In this document: positions 48,040 to 56,368 of the stretch, piece after piece
Numbering within the stretch: position 1 is the stretch's first letter
Layout: each line of letters begins with the position of its first letter
DNA from: Bradyrhizobium macuxiense
GTDB lineage: Bacteria; Pseudomonadota; Alphaproteobacteria; Rhizobiales; Xanthobacteraceae
Assembly (NCBI RefSeq): GCF_007993935.1
Contig: NZ_VITY01000003.1
Span: 558,001-622,000, forward strand
Direction: 5' to 3'
Length of the DNA: 64,000 bases
Program-made: the position numbers and the translations under genes
The notes under the pieces: model-generated
Told to the model about the DNA's origin: nothing
Databases searched by the model: none
Seen by the model: the letters and a program-made list of their open reading frames with translations, nothing else

Positions 48040-49404
48040 ATGCAAGACTCCGAAACCATGACCAAAGAGACGCTCAGCCTGAACGGGGACCTTGCCCATG
48101 TGCGGGCACCCGAGATCGTCGATGCCTTGAACGCCCGGGAGCCGGCGGATGCTGCAAGACTGCTGCAATCGCTGCCGGCGGAGAAGGCGATCGAGGTGCT
48201 CGACCTGCCCGGGCTCGACAACACCTGCGAGATCCTGGCCGAGCTGCCGCAGGACACCGCGGTGTCGCTGCTCTCAGGCGTCTCCGACGACCGCGCCGCC
48301 GACATCGTCAAGGAACTGGTCGAGCCTCTGCGCACCACGCTGCTGAACGGGCTCAATCCGGAGACCCGCAGCGTCATCTCGGGGCTGCTGGCCTATCCCG
48401 AGCGCAGCGCCGGCAGCATCATGACGACCGAATTCGTCAGCGTGCCCTCGAATTGGACCATCGCCGAAGTCCTGCATCACATCCGGATGGTGGAGCGCAC
48501 CCGCGAGACCGTGTACTCGATCTTCGTGATCGATCCGGTCAAGAAGACCCTGATCCAGGCCGTGCCGCTGCGCCGCCTGATCTCGGCCGATCCGCACGCC
48601 AACGTGCTCACGGCCGCTCCGGCGCGAAAGCCGCTGATGATCGCCCCGGAAGCGGACCGCATGGAGGCGGCGCGGCTGATCTCGCGCTACGATCTGCTCG
48701 CAGTCGCGGTCGTCGACGGCCCTGGCCACATCCTCGGCATCGTCACGGTCGACGACGTCATCGACGCCATCGTCGAGGAATCGACCGAGGACGCCCAGAA
48801 GTTCGGCGGCATGGAAGCGATCGACGAGCCATACTTGCGGATCGGTTTCGGCGAGATGATCAAGAAGCGCGCCGGCTGGCTGTGCGCGTTGTTCCTGTCG
48901 GAAATGCTGACCGCGACCGCGATGCAGTCGTACCAGAGCGAGCTCGAGAAAGCGATCGTGCTGACGCTGTTCATCCCGCTGATCATGAGCTCCGGCGGTA
49001 ACTCCGGCTCGCAGGCGACGTCGCTGCTGATCCGCTCGCTGGCGCTGCACGAGGTGCGGCTGCGCGACTGGTGGCGCGTCGCCGTGCGCGAACTGCCGAC
49101 CGGCATCGTGCTCGGCGCCATCCTCGGCCTGATCGGCATTATCAGGATCACGCTCTGGCAGACGCTCGGCCTGTTCGACTACGGCCCGCATTGGGTGCTG
49201 GTGGCCGCGACCGTCGGCGCTGCGCTGGTCGGCATCGTCACCTTCGGCTCGCTGTGCGGCTCGATGCTGCCGTTCATCCTCAAGCGCATCGGCTTCGATC
49301 CAGCCAGCGCGTCCGCGCCATTCGTCGCAACGCTGGTCGACGTGACCGGCCTCGTGATCTATTTCGGCGTTGCCGCCGTGATCTTGCGCGGGACGCTGTT
49401 GTGA
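48040..49404 (+). CDS. mgtE: Magnesium transporter MgtE
   Basis: A 454-residue MgtE channel: an N-terminal superhelical domain of short repeats (DAARLLQSLPAEKAIEVLDLP), two CBS domains (about residues 135-250, MTTEFVSVPSNWTIAEV and MIAPEADRMEAARLISRYD) that sense Mg2+, then five membrane helices with the conserved SSGGNSGSQATSLLIRSLAL pore motif (about 318-337). ATG 48040 has GAGGG eight bases upstream; the frame to 48007 is ignored. Monocistronic, ending near a repeat doublet. Confidence 0.94.
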   Translation: MQDSETMTKETLSLNGDLAHVRAPEIVDALNAREPADAARLLQSLPAEKAIEVLDLPGLDNTCEILAELPQDTAVSLLSGVSDDRAADIVKELVEPLRTTLLNGLNPETRSVISGLLAYPERSAGSIMTTEFVSVPSNWTIAEVLHHIRMVERTRETVYSIFVIDPVKKTLIQAVPLRRLISADPHANVLTAAPARKPLMIAPEADRMEAARLISRYDLLAVAVVDGPGHILGIVTVDDVIDAIVEESTEDAQKFGGMEAIDEPYLRIGFGEMIKKRAGWLCALFLSEMLTATAMQSYQSELEKAIVLTLFIPLIMSSGGNSGSQATSLLIRSLALHEVRLRDWWRVAVRELPTGIVLGAILGLIGIIRITLWQTLGLFDYGPHWVLVAATVGAALVGIVTFGSLCGSMLPFILKRIGFDPASASAPFVATLVDVTGLVIYFGVAAVILRGTLL

Positions 49405-49440
49405 GGTGAGGGGGACGCGGGCCGCGCCCACACACTCAAC

Positions 49441-49602
49441 GTCGTCCCTGCGAAAGCAGGGACCCATAACCACCGGCCAACGTTGCTGAGCACGGTCGAA
49501 GTTCCGAATTGCGACCGCGCCCGTTGATCACTCGCGTGGTACTGATACCGTCACTCTATCGATAGATCACGCGGTATGGGTCCCTGCTTTCGCAGGGACG
49601 AC
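49441..49602. repeat. REP-type doublet: 28-bp perfect inverted repeats
   Basis: The 28 bases at 49441-49468 recur inverted and identical at 49575-49602. Each copy also folds on itself (GTCCCTGC-GAAA-GCAGGGAC). The whole 162-bp unit lies between mgtE and mazG, and its right arm forms the last codons of mazG. The form matches REP doublets/REPINs. Confidence 0.8.
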
Positions 49603-50421
49603 AGCGTCTTTTGCCGTCTTCGCCTCGTTCCACAACGCATCCATCTCCTCGAGCGATGCCCCCTCCAGCGAGCGGCCCTTCGCCGCCAGCGCCTTCTCGA
49701 TATAGGCGAACCTCCGCTCGAACTTGGCGTTGGTCGCACGCAGCGCGGTTTCCGGATCGGCGTCGACGTGGCGGGCGAGGTTGACCAACGCGAACATCAG
49801 GTCGCCGGTCTCTTCCGCGATCTCCTGCTTGTCGTTGCGGTCGAGCGCGGCCTCGATCTCGTCGGCCTCTTCGCGGATCTTGGCGAGCACCGCACGCGGG
49901 TCGTTCCAGTCGAAGCCGACGGTCGACGCCTTGCGCTGCAATTCCATCGCCCGCGTCAGGGCAGGCAGGCCCGCCTTTACGCTTGCGAGCAAGGATTTGT
50001 GCGCGGTGTCCTCCGGCGGCCGGCGCGCCGCGCGCTCGGCCTTCTCCTCGGCCTTGATGCGCTCCCAGGCGCTCTTGACACCGGCCGGCTGGATGTTGCC
50101 GTCCTTGTCGGCAAAGACATGTGGATGACGGCGGATCATCTTCCTCGTGATCGCCTCGACCACGTCGCCGAACGCGAACGCGTTCTGCTCCTCTGCCATG
50201 CGGGCGTGATAGACCACCTGCAGCAGCAGATCGCCGAGCTCCTCGCGCAGATCGTCGAGATCGCCGCGCGTGATCGCATCCGCGACCTCATAGGCCTCCT
50301 CGATCGTGTAGGGCGCAATCGTCTCGAAGTTCTGAATGAGATCCCACGGGCACCCGGTCACCGGCGTGCGCAGCGCGGCCATGATCTCGATCAGGCGGGA
50401 AACGTCGCGGGAAGGGGTCAT
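49567..50421 (-). CDS. mazG: Nucleoside triphosphate pyrophosphohydrolase MazG
   Basis: A 284-residue protein with two MazG domains. The first (about residues 15-110) has the EEAYEVADAI and EELGDLLLQVVYHA metal-binding helices; the second (about 160-245) has EADEIEAALDRNDKQEIAEETGDLMFALVN. It hydrolyses NTPs and dNTPs to monophosphates, cleaning abnormal nucleotides or lowering ppGpp. The last 11 residues (VVPAKAGTHTA) come from the right arm of the REP doublet, so the natural C-terminus has been replaced or extended. ATG 50421; divergent from queC. Confidence 0.93.
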   Translation of the reverse strand: MTPSRDVSRLIEIMAALRTPVTGCPWDLIQNFETIAPYTIEEAYEVADAITRGDLDDLREELGDLLLQVVYHARMAEEQNAFAFGDVVEAITRKMIRRHPHVFADKDGNIQPAGVKSAWERIKAEEKAERAARRPPEDTAHKSLLASVKAGLPALTRAMELQRKASTVGFDWNDPRAVLAKIREEADEIEAALDRNDKQEIAEETGDLMFALVNLARHVDADPETALRATNAKFERRFAYIEKALAAKGRSLEGASLEEMDALWNEAKTAKDAVVPAKAGTHTA

Positions 50422-50550
50422 GGGACACCGGACTGTGAAGGGTAGACGCGTTATGCCAAATCGGCCCAGCCGATCCCAGAAGAACGCGCCGGAATCAGGG
50501 CGCTGTCCACCGATTGGCCTCGGGCGTCGTCAGATGCTAAATCGCGTTCC

Positions 50551-51279
50551 ATGACCGATCAGAACACCTCCGACACCGCGCTGGTGCTGTTTTCCGGCGG
50601 CCAGGATTCCACCACCTGCCTGGCCTGGGCCTTGTCGCGGTTTGCGCGCGTCGAGATGCTCGGCTTTTCCTACGGCCAGCGCCACGCCGTCGAACTCGAT
50701 TGCCGCGACCGGCTGCTGGCCGGGATCAAGCAGATGCGGCCCGATTGGGCGGCGAAGCTCGGCGACAGCCACACGCTTGCGATCCCGACGCTGTCTGAGA
50801 TCTCGGACACCGCGCTGACCCGCGACGTCGCCATCGAAATGGGCGCGGACGGCTTGCCCAACACCTTCGTGCCCGGCCGCAACCTCGTGTTCCTCACCTT
50901 CGCCGCGGCGCTGGCCTACCGGCGCGGCATCCGCCACATCATCGGCGGGATGTGCGAGACCGACTATTCCGGCTACCCGGATTGCCGCGACGAGACCATC
51001 AAGGCCTTGCAGTCCGCGCTCAACCTCGGCATGGCCAAGGATTTCGAGCTGCACACCCCGCTGATGTGGCTCGACAAGGCCGCGACCTGGCGGCTCGCGC
51101 ACGAGCTTGGCGGGGCAGGGCTGGTCGATCTGATCCGCGAGCACTCGCACACCTGCTATCTCGGCGAACGCGGCGCGCAGCACGATTGGGGCTATGGCTG
51201 CGGCGAATGCCCGGCCTGTAGCCTGCGCGCCAAGGGCTGGCGGGAATATGTCGCGCAGGGCGGTGACGACAATCATTGA
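50551..51279 (+). CDS. queC: 7-cyano-7-deazaguanine synthase QueC
   Basis: A 242-residue ATP-dependent nitrile-forming enzyme of queuosine synthesis, converting 7-carboxy-7-deazaguanine and ammonia to preQ0. The PP-loop is FSGGQDSTT (about residues 14-22) and the zinc cysteines are in [22 protein letters not shown]. Usual length. No preQ1 riboswitch was seen in its 129-base leader. Followed by repeat-rich DNA. Confidence 0.95.
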   Translation: MTDQNTSDTALVLFSGGQDSTTCLAWALSRFARVEMLGFSYGQRHAVELDCRDRLLAGIKQMRPDWAAKLGDSHTLAIPTLSEISDTALTRDVAIEMGADGLPNTFVPGRNLVFLTFAAALAYRRGIRHIIGGMCETDYSGYPDCRDETIKALQSALNLGMAKDFELHTPLMWLDKAATWRLAHELGGAGLVDLIREHSHTCYLGERGAQHDWGYGCGECPACSLRAKGWREYVAQGGDDNH

Positions 51280-51704
51280 GTTGCCCGACGGCGCAAGCTA
51301 CCGCGACGATCGCATCCAATGCCACGTCGCTGGGGCACTCTGCAAAAATACCGGAAAACAACCCCATGCAAAGGAGTCGTCGGTCGCCGGGGTTCGACAC
51401 GGCCCTCTTGACACGTCGGGCAAATCAGCCGTATTTTTCCATTATTCCGAAATCGCGCGACTGTGTCCCCAACTACGGCTGTCATCGCCCGGCTCGACCG
51501 GGCGATCCAATACGCCGCGGCCTCTCGGCTCAAACGCTGCTGCCTCTGGAATACTGGATCACCCGCTTTCGCTTTCGCGGGTGATGACACCAACGTCCCG
51601 TCATCGCGAGGAGCGAAGCGACGAAGCGATCCATCGTCCCACATCTGCTGAGCGATGGATTGCTTCGCTTCGCTCGCAATGACGGTGAAAGTAGGAGTCC
51701 GCCG
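51280..51704. other. Repeat-rich gap between queC and the nitrile hydratase operon
   Basis: These 425 bases hold no gene but at least three palindromic units: TTGCCCGACG (51281-51290) matched by CGTCGGGCAA (51414-51423); a hairpin around GTCATCGCCCGG/CCGGGCGAT (51481-51508) with ACCCGC/GCGGGT (51560-51582); and a REP pair at 51598-51685. They resemble dispersed Bradyrhizobium repeats stacked at one site. Confidence 0.6.
51598..51685. repeat. REP-type inverted pair
   Basis: A left arm starting CCGTCATCGCGAGGAGCGAA (51598 to about 51635) is imperfectly mirrored by a right arm ending CTCGCAATGACGG (51653-51685), with the GAAGCGAAGCAATCC-like core shared. A short spacer separates the arms. It lies 20 bases downstream of the nitrile hydratase accessory gene's stop. 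Confidence 0.65.
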
Positions 51705-52082
51705 CTACTCGAAATCCGCCGCCGTCAGTATGATCGGTTGGCCGTGCGGGGTGCGGTCGGCGGCGTGATCCCAGGCGTCGCGATAGCGATGCAGCGTCTC
51801 GTGCGTCGTAACGCCCTTGGCGGCCACGAGGTGTTCGAGCGTCGCCAGCCAATGCTGGTAATAAGTCTCGCCGGTGTCGGGATCGCCGGCCGCCTGCGCG
51901 CGCTTGATCTGGTCGGCAAGTGCAGCCGCCCATTCGGGCCAGGTGAACACGCCACGGTCATGCAGCGTCAACGCCATCGCGAACGCCTGCGCTTCCCAAG
52001 GCGCACGGAACACCGGACCGTCCTGGTCGCGGGGAATGCTGGACACGGCGCTGGTGGCGCGCGCGGCGGCGCCGGCATCCAT
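51705..52082 (-). CDS. Nitrile hydratase accessory protein
   Basis: A 125-residue protein with the family pattern FRAPWEAQAFAMALTLHDRGVFTWPEWAAALA (residues about 26-57) and YYQHWLATLEHLVAAKG; this fold resembles the nitrile hydratase beta N-terminus. Such proteins act as activators that load cobalt into the alpha subunit. ATG 52082 overlaps the stop of the beta gene by one base (TGATG). The longer frame to 52658 overlaps beta and is a shadow. Last gene of the alpha-beta-accessory operon. Confidence 0.85.
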   Translation of the reverse strand: MDAGAAARATSAVSSIPRDQDGPVFRAPWEAQAFAMALTLHDRGVFTWPEWAAALADQIKRAQAAGDPDTGETYYQHWLATLEHLVAAKGVTTHETLHRYRDAWDHAADRTPHGQPIILTAADFE

Positions 52083-52741
52083 CACACCGCCTCCAGATAC
52101 GGCTCGAACGCGTCGATCGAGACCTTGATGGTCGGATCGGAGTCGGGTCCCCACAATTGGCGTCCGTCGAACACGACGGTGTACAGCCATTGCGGGTGCT
52201 CGCCGGCGTCGTTCGCCGCGGTATCGGGGAAAACATGACAGCCATGATCGCGCTCGACCACGCCGACATGACCACGCACGTAGCGCGGCAGCCGCGTGTG
52301 CGTGGCCGGATGGATGTTCTTCGCCCGCACCCGATCGCCGGCCTTGAATTTCGCAGCCGCCGGCGCGGTGCGGCCGAACTTGCCGCGCACCATGATGCGC
52401 TCGACATCGGCGGTCGAGAATTTGCCGTGCTTGAGCGCTTTCGCCGGCGCGACGGAATGTCCGGCGGCGACGTCGTCCTTGGAGATATAGCCCTTGTCGA
52501 GCAACAGCGCTTCGAGCCCGAGCAGCCATTTCCGGTAATAGGAGCTCGACAGATAGACCTGCGGGGGCAGGGTCTCGCGATAGAAGCGCGAGGCATCGAT
52601 GTTGAAGGCACCGGCCGCGCCCATCGCGCGAACCATGGCGAGAACCCGCGATTCCCATTCCTGATGGAACATCGGCTCGTTCGGCTCGGGCTCGACCTTG
52701 CCGAACCCGTCCATGCCGCCCATGTCGTGGACGCCGTTCAT
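52082..52741 (-). CDS. nthB: Nitrile hydratase beta subunit
   Basis: A 219-residue subunit starting [16 protein letters not shown], the hallmark N-terminus, and ending in the SH3-like barrel ([26 protein letters not shown]). Together with alpha it forms the enzyme that hydrates nitriles to amides. It contains PRYVRG, the arginine-bearing motif that contacts the alpha-subunit sulfur ligands. Its ATG overlaps the alpha stop by four bases (ATGA). Confidence 0.93.
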   Translation of the reverse strand: MNGVHDMGGMDGFGKVEPEPNEPMFHQEWESRVLAMVRAMGAAGAFNIDASRFYRETLPPQVYLSSSYYRKWLLGLEALLLDKGYISKDDVAAGHSVAPAKALKHGKFSTADVERIMVRGKFGRTAPAAAKFKAGDRVRAKNIHPATHTRLPRYVRGHVGVVERDHGCHVFPDTAANDAGEHPQWLYTVVFDGRQLWGPDSDPTIKVSIDAFEPYLEAV

Positions 52742-53367
52742 GACGGCGCTCCCGGGGTTTTCGGGAAGCCGGTGCCGATCATGGAATCGCGCGTCACGAG
52801 CTCGGCGAGCTGTTCCTCGCTCCAGCCCTCGGTGCCTGCGGGCCGCATCGGCAACACCAGGAAGCGCGTCTCCGCCGTCGAATCCCAGACCCGGATTTCC
52901 GTCTCCTTCGGCAGGCTGACGCCGAAATCGGCGAGCACGCTGCGCGGGTCCTTGACCGCGCGCGAGCGGTACGGCGAGGCCTTGTACCAGACCGGCGGCA
53001 GGCCGAGCATTTCCCAGGGGTAACAGGAGCACAATGTGCAGACGACCATGTTGTGACGGCCAGGCGTGTTCTCGATCGCGACCAGATGGTCGCCCACGCG
53101 GCTGACATGGCCGAGGGTGCCGACTGCCTTGCTGGCGTCCTCGAGCAGCGCCTGCTTGAAGGCGGGATCGCTCCAGGCCTTGGCGACGACCCGGGCGCCG
53201 TTATGCGGGCCGATCTTGGTCTCATAGGCCTGCACGATGGCGTCGAGCGCGGCGGGCTCGACATAGCCTTTCTCGGTCAGGATCGATTCCAGCGCGCGGA
53301 CGCGCAGTTCGGTCTCCGACAGTTCGGAATGGTCGTGATCGTGGTGGTGGTGATCATGTTCGCTCAT
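52738..53367 (-). CDS. nthA: Nitrile hydratase alpha subunit, cobalt type
   Basis: A 209-residue catalytic subunit. The metal site is [10 protein letters not shown], residues C110-T-L-C113-S114-C115; Thr in the second position is the mark of cobalt-type enzymes (Ser in iron-type). The two cysteines are oxidised to sulfinic and sulfenic acid in the mature enzyme. The N-terminus is histidine-rich (residues 4-13), which could help metal capture. ATG 53367 starts the operon, divergent from the enoyl-CoA hydratase gene 74 bases away. Confidence 0.94.
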   Translation of the reverse strand: MSEHDHHHHDHDHSELSETELRVRALESILTEKGYVEPAALDAIVQAYETKIGPHNGARVVAKAWSDPAFKQALLEDASKAVGTLGHVSRVGDHLVAIENTPGRHNMVVCTLCSCYPWEMLGLPPVWYKASPYRSRAVKDPRSVLADFGVSLPKETEIRVWDSTAETRFLVLPMRPAGTEGWSEEQLAELVTRDSMIGTGFPKTPGAPS

Positions 53368-53441
53368 GCCTGCAGAATAGGCGAAACCGCCGTGTTATGT
53401 CGAGGCAAGCCGTACACAACAATGCGAGCTGGGAGGTATGC

Positions 53442-54248
53442 GTGGTTGACTATGTGACGATCGAGAAAGGCCTTGGGCCGGAGGGACGCATCGCCGTGGT
53501 ACGGTTCGACCGCGGCGATGGTATCAACGCGCTGTCGCCGGAGGCGCTGCGGCAGCTGACGGATGCGGCGCGCGGCTTCGAGGACGACGCCGAGACCTCG
53601 GTGGTGGTGCTGACCGGCGGCGCCAAATCATTCAGCGCCGGCTTCGACCTGAAGGATGCCGAAGGGCGTTCGCGCGCGACCATGGACATCGGCACGCTGC
53701 GCCGGCACCTGAAGCTCGGGCCGCGGCTGACGCGCGCCTGGCAGGAGATGGAGCAGGTCACGATCGGCGCCATCGAGGGGTTCTGCGTCGGCGGCGGCGT
53801 TGCGCTCGCGGTCGCGCTGGATTTCCGCGTGATGGCGCGCGATGCCCACTTGCGGGTGCCGGAGATTGCGCTCGGCATGAACATGAGCTGGCAGAGCGTG
53901 CCGCGCATGCTGCATTTGATGGGCCCGGCGCGCACCAAGCAGGCCGTGATCCTGGCCGACGACCGGATCTCGGCCGACGAGGCCTATCAATGGGGCCTGG
54001 TGGAGCAGGTGGCTGATCCCGGCAAGTCGTACGAGGCCGCGATGGCGCTCGCGGTCAAGGTCGCCGCCCAGCCGCCGATCTCGGTCGCGATGACCAAGCT
54101 GACGGTCAACCGCCTGGCGCATGCGCTCGACGACCTCGCCAGCCACATGGATCTCGACCAGTTCGCGCTGGCGAGCCTGACCGACGATCACAAGGAAGGC
54201 GTCGCGGCGTTCCTCGGACGGCGCAAGCCGCGCTTCAGGGGGCGCTGA
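53442..54248 (+). CDS. Enoyl-CoA hydratase/isomerase family protein
   Basis: A 268-residue crotonase-fold protein. Oxyanion-hole segments are GGAKSFSAGFDLKDAE and IEGFCVGGGVALAVALDFRVM; the second carries the acidic-residue region near VPEIALGMNM. The substrate cannot be assigned. GTG 53442 with GGGAGG seven bases upstream is preferred; the frame extends to ATG 53397 without a clear site. It diverges from nitrile hydratase and precedes the nonribosomal cluster by 174 bases. Confidence 0.82.
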   Translation: MVDYVTIEKGLGPEGRIAVVRFDRGDGINALSPEALRQLTDAARGFEDDAETSVVVLTGGAKSFSAGFDLKDAEGRSRATMDIGTLRRHLKLGPRLTRAWQEMEQVTIGAIEGFCVGGGVALAVALDFRVMARDAHLRVPEIALGMNMSWQSVPRMLHLMGPARTKQAVILADDRISADEAYQWGLVEQVADPGKSYEAAMALAVKVAAQPPISVAMTKLTVNRLAHALDDLASHMDLDQFALASLTDDHKEGVAAFLGRRKPRFRGR

Positions 54249-54422
54249 CGCGGATTATGGCCGTGAGGGGTAGCCCATCCATACATCCAAATAGCCACCC
54301 GCCGCTCCTTGCTTTCGTGGCTTCCCGATCGCTTAATCGACGAAATCTGCACGAACGGCGCTGTCGTTCGTCGGAGGCCATTGACTTGCGCGTGAGCGCG
54401 CTCTCGCGATCGGAATGCAGGT

Positions 54423-55214
54423 ATGACGTCTGACTGCCGCCCCGAGCCCGACTTTTGCCAAGCTTCCGTCGCGGGCAGAGACGATCGCGACGGCGCATTG
54501 GGTGCGGGCCGGGGAACAGCGTCGCGCGGCCTGAGCTCCTTCGATGAAATCGTCGAGCTGAGACCCGGGATGATCGTGCCAGTTCTTGAGAATGACGGCT
54601 TAGAGGTCCTGGCATTCGCGCTCGATGCGGAACTGGACATCATTGGCGTCATGGATGTCGGCCTGAACGAGGACGAACGCCGGCGCGCCGAGCGGGTGAG
54701 GCTGGAGCGGGACCGCCGCCGCTTTGTTGTTGGACGCGGCCAGTTGCGCCGGATCCTCGCTTCCAAACTGGGAATTTCGCCGTCCGACGTCGAACTGGAC
54801 TACGGACCGCTCGGCAAACCCTATTTGTCGCACCGCATGCCCGCGCGCGATCTGCACTTCAGCTTCTCCCGATCCGGCGATGTGGCGGTCGTCGCCCTCT
54901 CGACGGGGCAAGAGGTCGGCGTGGACATCGAGGCGGTCCTTCCCGTGCCCGAAGCGGACGAGATCGCAGCGCTCTGTTTTTCCGCCTCCGAGGGCGGGTC
55001 CTACGCCACCCTTGGCGCGGAAGACCGCCTGGAAGGGTTCTTCCGGCGCTGGACGGAGTTGGAGGCTGTCTCCAAGGCCTTGGGGTGCGGCCTGGGACAG
55101 TCCATGTTCTGGAATGAAAGGGACTGGGTTGTCCGGAGGTTCATACCTCGAAGTGGGTATATCGGGAGCGTGGTCATCCCGAACTGGCATTCGCGCGATG
55201 TCACTACGCATTGA
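54423..55214 (+). CDS. 4'-phosphopantetheinyl transferase (Sfp type)
   Basis: A 263-residue transferase that would attach phosphopantetheine to the carrier domain encoded two genes on. Core motifs: DERRRAERVRLERDRRRFVVGRGQLRR (Sfp N-half), the substrate-facing GKPYLSHR and HFSFSRSGDVAV, the Mg-binding VGVDIEAV, and FFRRWTELEAVSKALGCGL (W-T-x-x-E-A-x-x-K). The first 50 residues before MIVPVLENDG (ATG 54570) look non-homologous, so the real start may be 54570. First gene of the four-gene operon; gap to the next gene 102 bases. Confidence 0.82.
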   Translation: MTSDCRPEPDFCQASVAGRDDRDGALGAGRGTASRGLSSFDEIVELRPGMIVPVLENDGLEVLAFALDAELDIIGVMDVGLNEDERRRAERVRLERDRRRFVVGRGQLRRILASKLGISPSDVELDYGPLGKPYLSHRMPARDLHFSFSRSGDVAVVALSTGQEVGVDIEAVLPVPEADEIAALCFSASEGGSYATLGAEDRLEGFFRRWTELEAVSKALGCGLGQSMFWNERDWVVRRFIPRSGYIGSVVIPNWHSRDVTTH

Positions 55215-55316
55215 ACGAGCAGGCTCATCGAAGTCCATTAGACTGCACGGGGGCTCATTCGCGCCGCGCTTCGCTCCCGCACATGGCGGTCGCAGACGAG
55301 AACACGGGCCAGCCCC

Positions 55317-56315
55317 ATGTCAGCGCAGTTGATACAGTTTTCCGAGCTCCTCGCAGCCCTCGCGGTCAGGGACATCAGGCTCTGGGTGGAGGGCGACCGG
55401 CTGCGGTGCAACGCGCCGGCTGGCGCACTCACGTCGGAGCTTCGCGACCAGCTGCAGGACCGGAAAAGCGAAATCATCGCGTTTCTGAACAGGGCCACGG
55501 CGGCCACGCGTCAGCCTGCAATTATACCCCTGCAGTCCGGCGGAACACGTCCGCCGATTTACGCCGTTCCCGGGCATGTCGGGGCGCCGTTCACATTCTC
55601 TGACCTGTCGAAGCACCTGGGCGGCGATCAGCCATTCTACGCACTGCAGCCGACCGGCTACGATGGGCAGAGCGAGCCGATGGACCGCGTCGAAGATATC
55701 GCCGAGTATTTCGCCCGTCAGATCGTCGAGCATCAGCCCAGCGGTCCCTACATCATCGCCGGATATTGCTCCGGCGCTCCAACTGCTTTCGAACTCGCGA
55801 AAATCCTGGGACACCGCGGAGCGGAGGTCCCATGCATCGCGCTCTTTGGCCCTCTTCACCCGACCACCTATCAGGAACTGCCGCGTCTGCTTTATTTCTC
55901 CGCCAGGAACAGACGCGAAGCTATCCAGCGCGAGATGGCGAAGCGGCCGACATTCGGCGCTCGTCTGCAGTATTTCGGCAGCCGTCTCCAAGGCCTCGTG
56001 ACCCTCGTCCGCAAGGGCAAGGAGCCGATCGCGACAGATCCGGTGCTGGCGAGCAGAGCCCGGCTCAAATCCACGGCGATCACCGCTTTTCGGCAGTACG
56101 TTCCCGGTCCGTATTCCGGGCGGGTTTGCATATTCCTTCCGAACAAGGCCTGGCTGCGATCGGGTGCGGGGCCGCGCCGATGGCTTCGTGCGGTGCCTCA
56201 TGCCGAATTTTTTTTCGGGCCCGAGGGCTGTCACGCGGACTCCATGCTGGAAGAACCTGACGTGTCCGCGATCGCAGCGCTTTATCGCCAGGCAACCCGG
56301 GAGCCGACCGACTGA
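55317..56315 (+). CDS. Thioesterase with N-terminal TubC-type docking domain
   Basis: A 332-residue protein. Residues about 5-58 (FSELLAALAVRDIRLWVEG, then LTSELRDQLQDRKSEIIAFL) match the TubC N-terminal docking domain of nonribosomal enzymes. Residues about 68-330 are an alpha/beta-hydrolase thioesterase: PIYAVPGHVG oxyanion strand, the nucleophile elbow GYCSGA with Cys151 in place of Ser, and H306 in GCHADS. The expected aspartate after strand 6 (ALFD in relatives) is Gly (ALFGPLHP). It probably releases or hydrolyses the carrier-bound product. It lies 53 bases before the adenylation gene. Confidence 0.78.
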   Translation: MSAQLIQFSELLAALAVRDIRLWVEGDRLRCNAPAGALTSELRDQLQDRKSEIIAFLNRATAATRQPAIIPLQSGGTRPPIYAVPGHVGAPFTFSDLSKHLGGDQPFYALQPTGYDGQSEPMDRVEDIAEYFARQIVEHQPSGPYIIAGYCSGAPTAFELAKILGHRGAEVPCIALFGPLHPTTYQELPRLLYFSARNRREAIQREMAKRPTFGARLQYFGSRLQGLVTLVRKGKEPIATDPVLASRARLKSTAITAFRQYVPGPYSGRVCIFLPNKAWLRSGAGPRRWLRAVPHAEFFFGPEGCHADSMLEEPDVSAIAALYRQATREPTD

Positions 56316-56368
56316 CGCAATTTCACTGATTGCAATTTGATTATTGATTGCCTGATGGAGCGTAGTTC

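Noticed and set aside
50422..50550. preQ1 riboswitch before queC
   Set aside because: I found no compact pseudoknot signature or A-rich tail in this 129-base leader.
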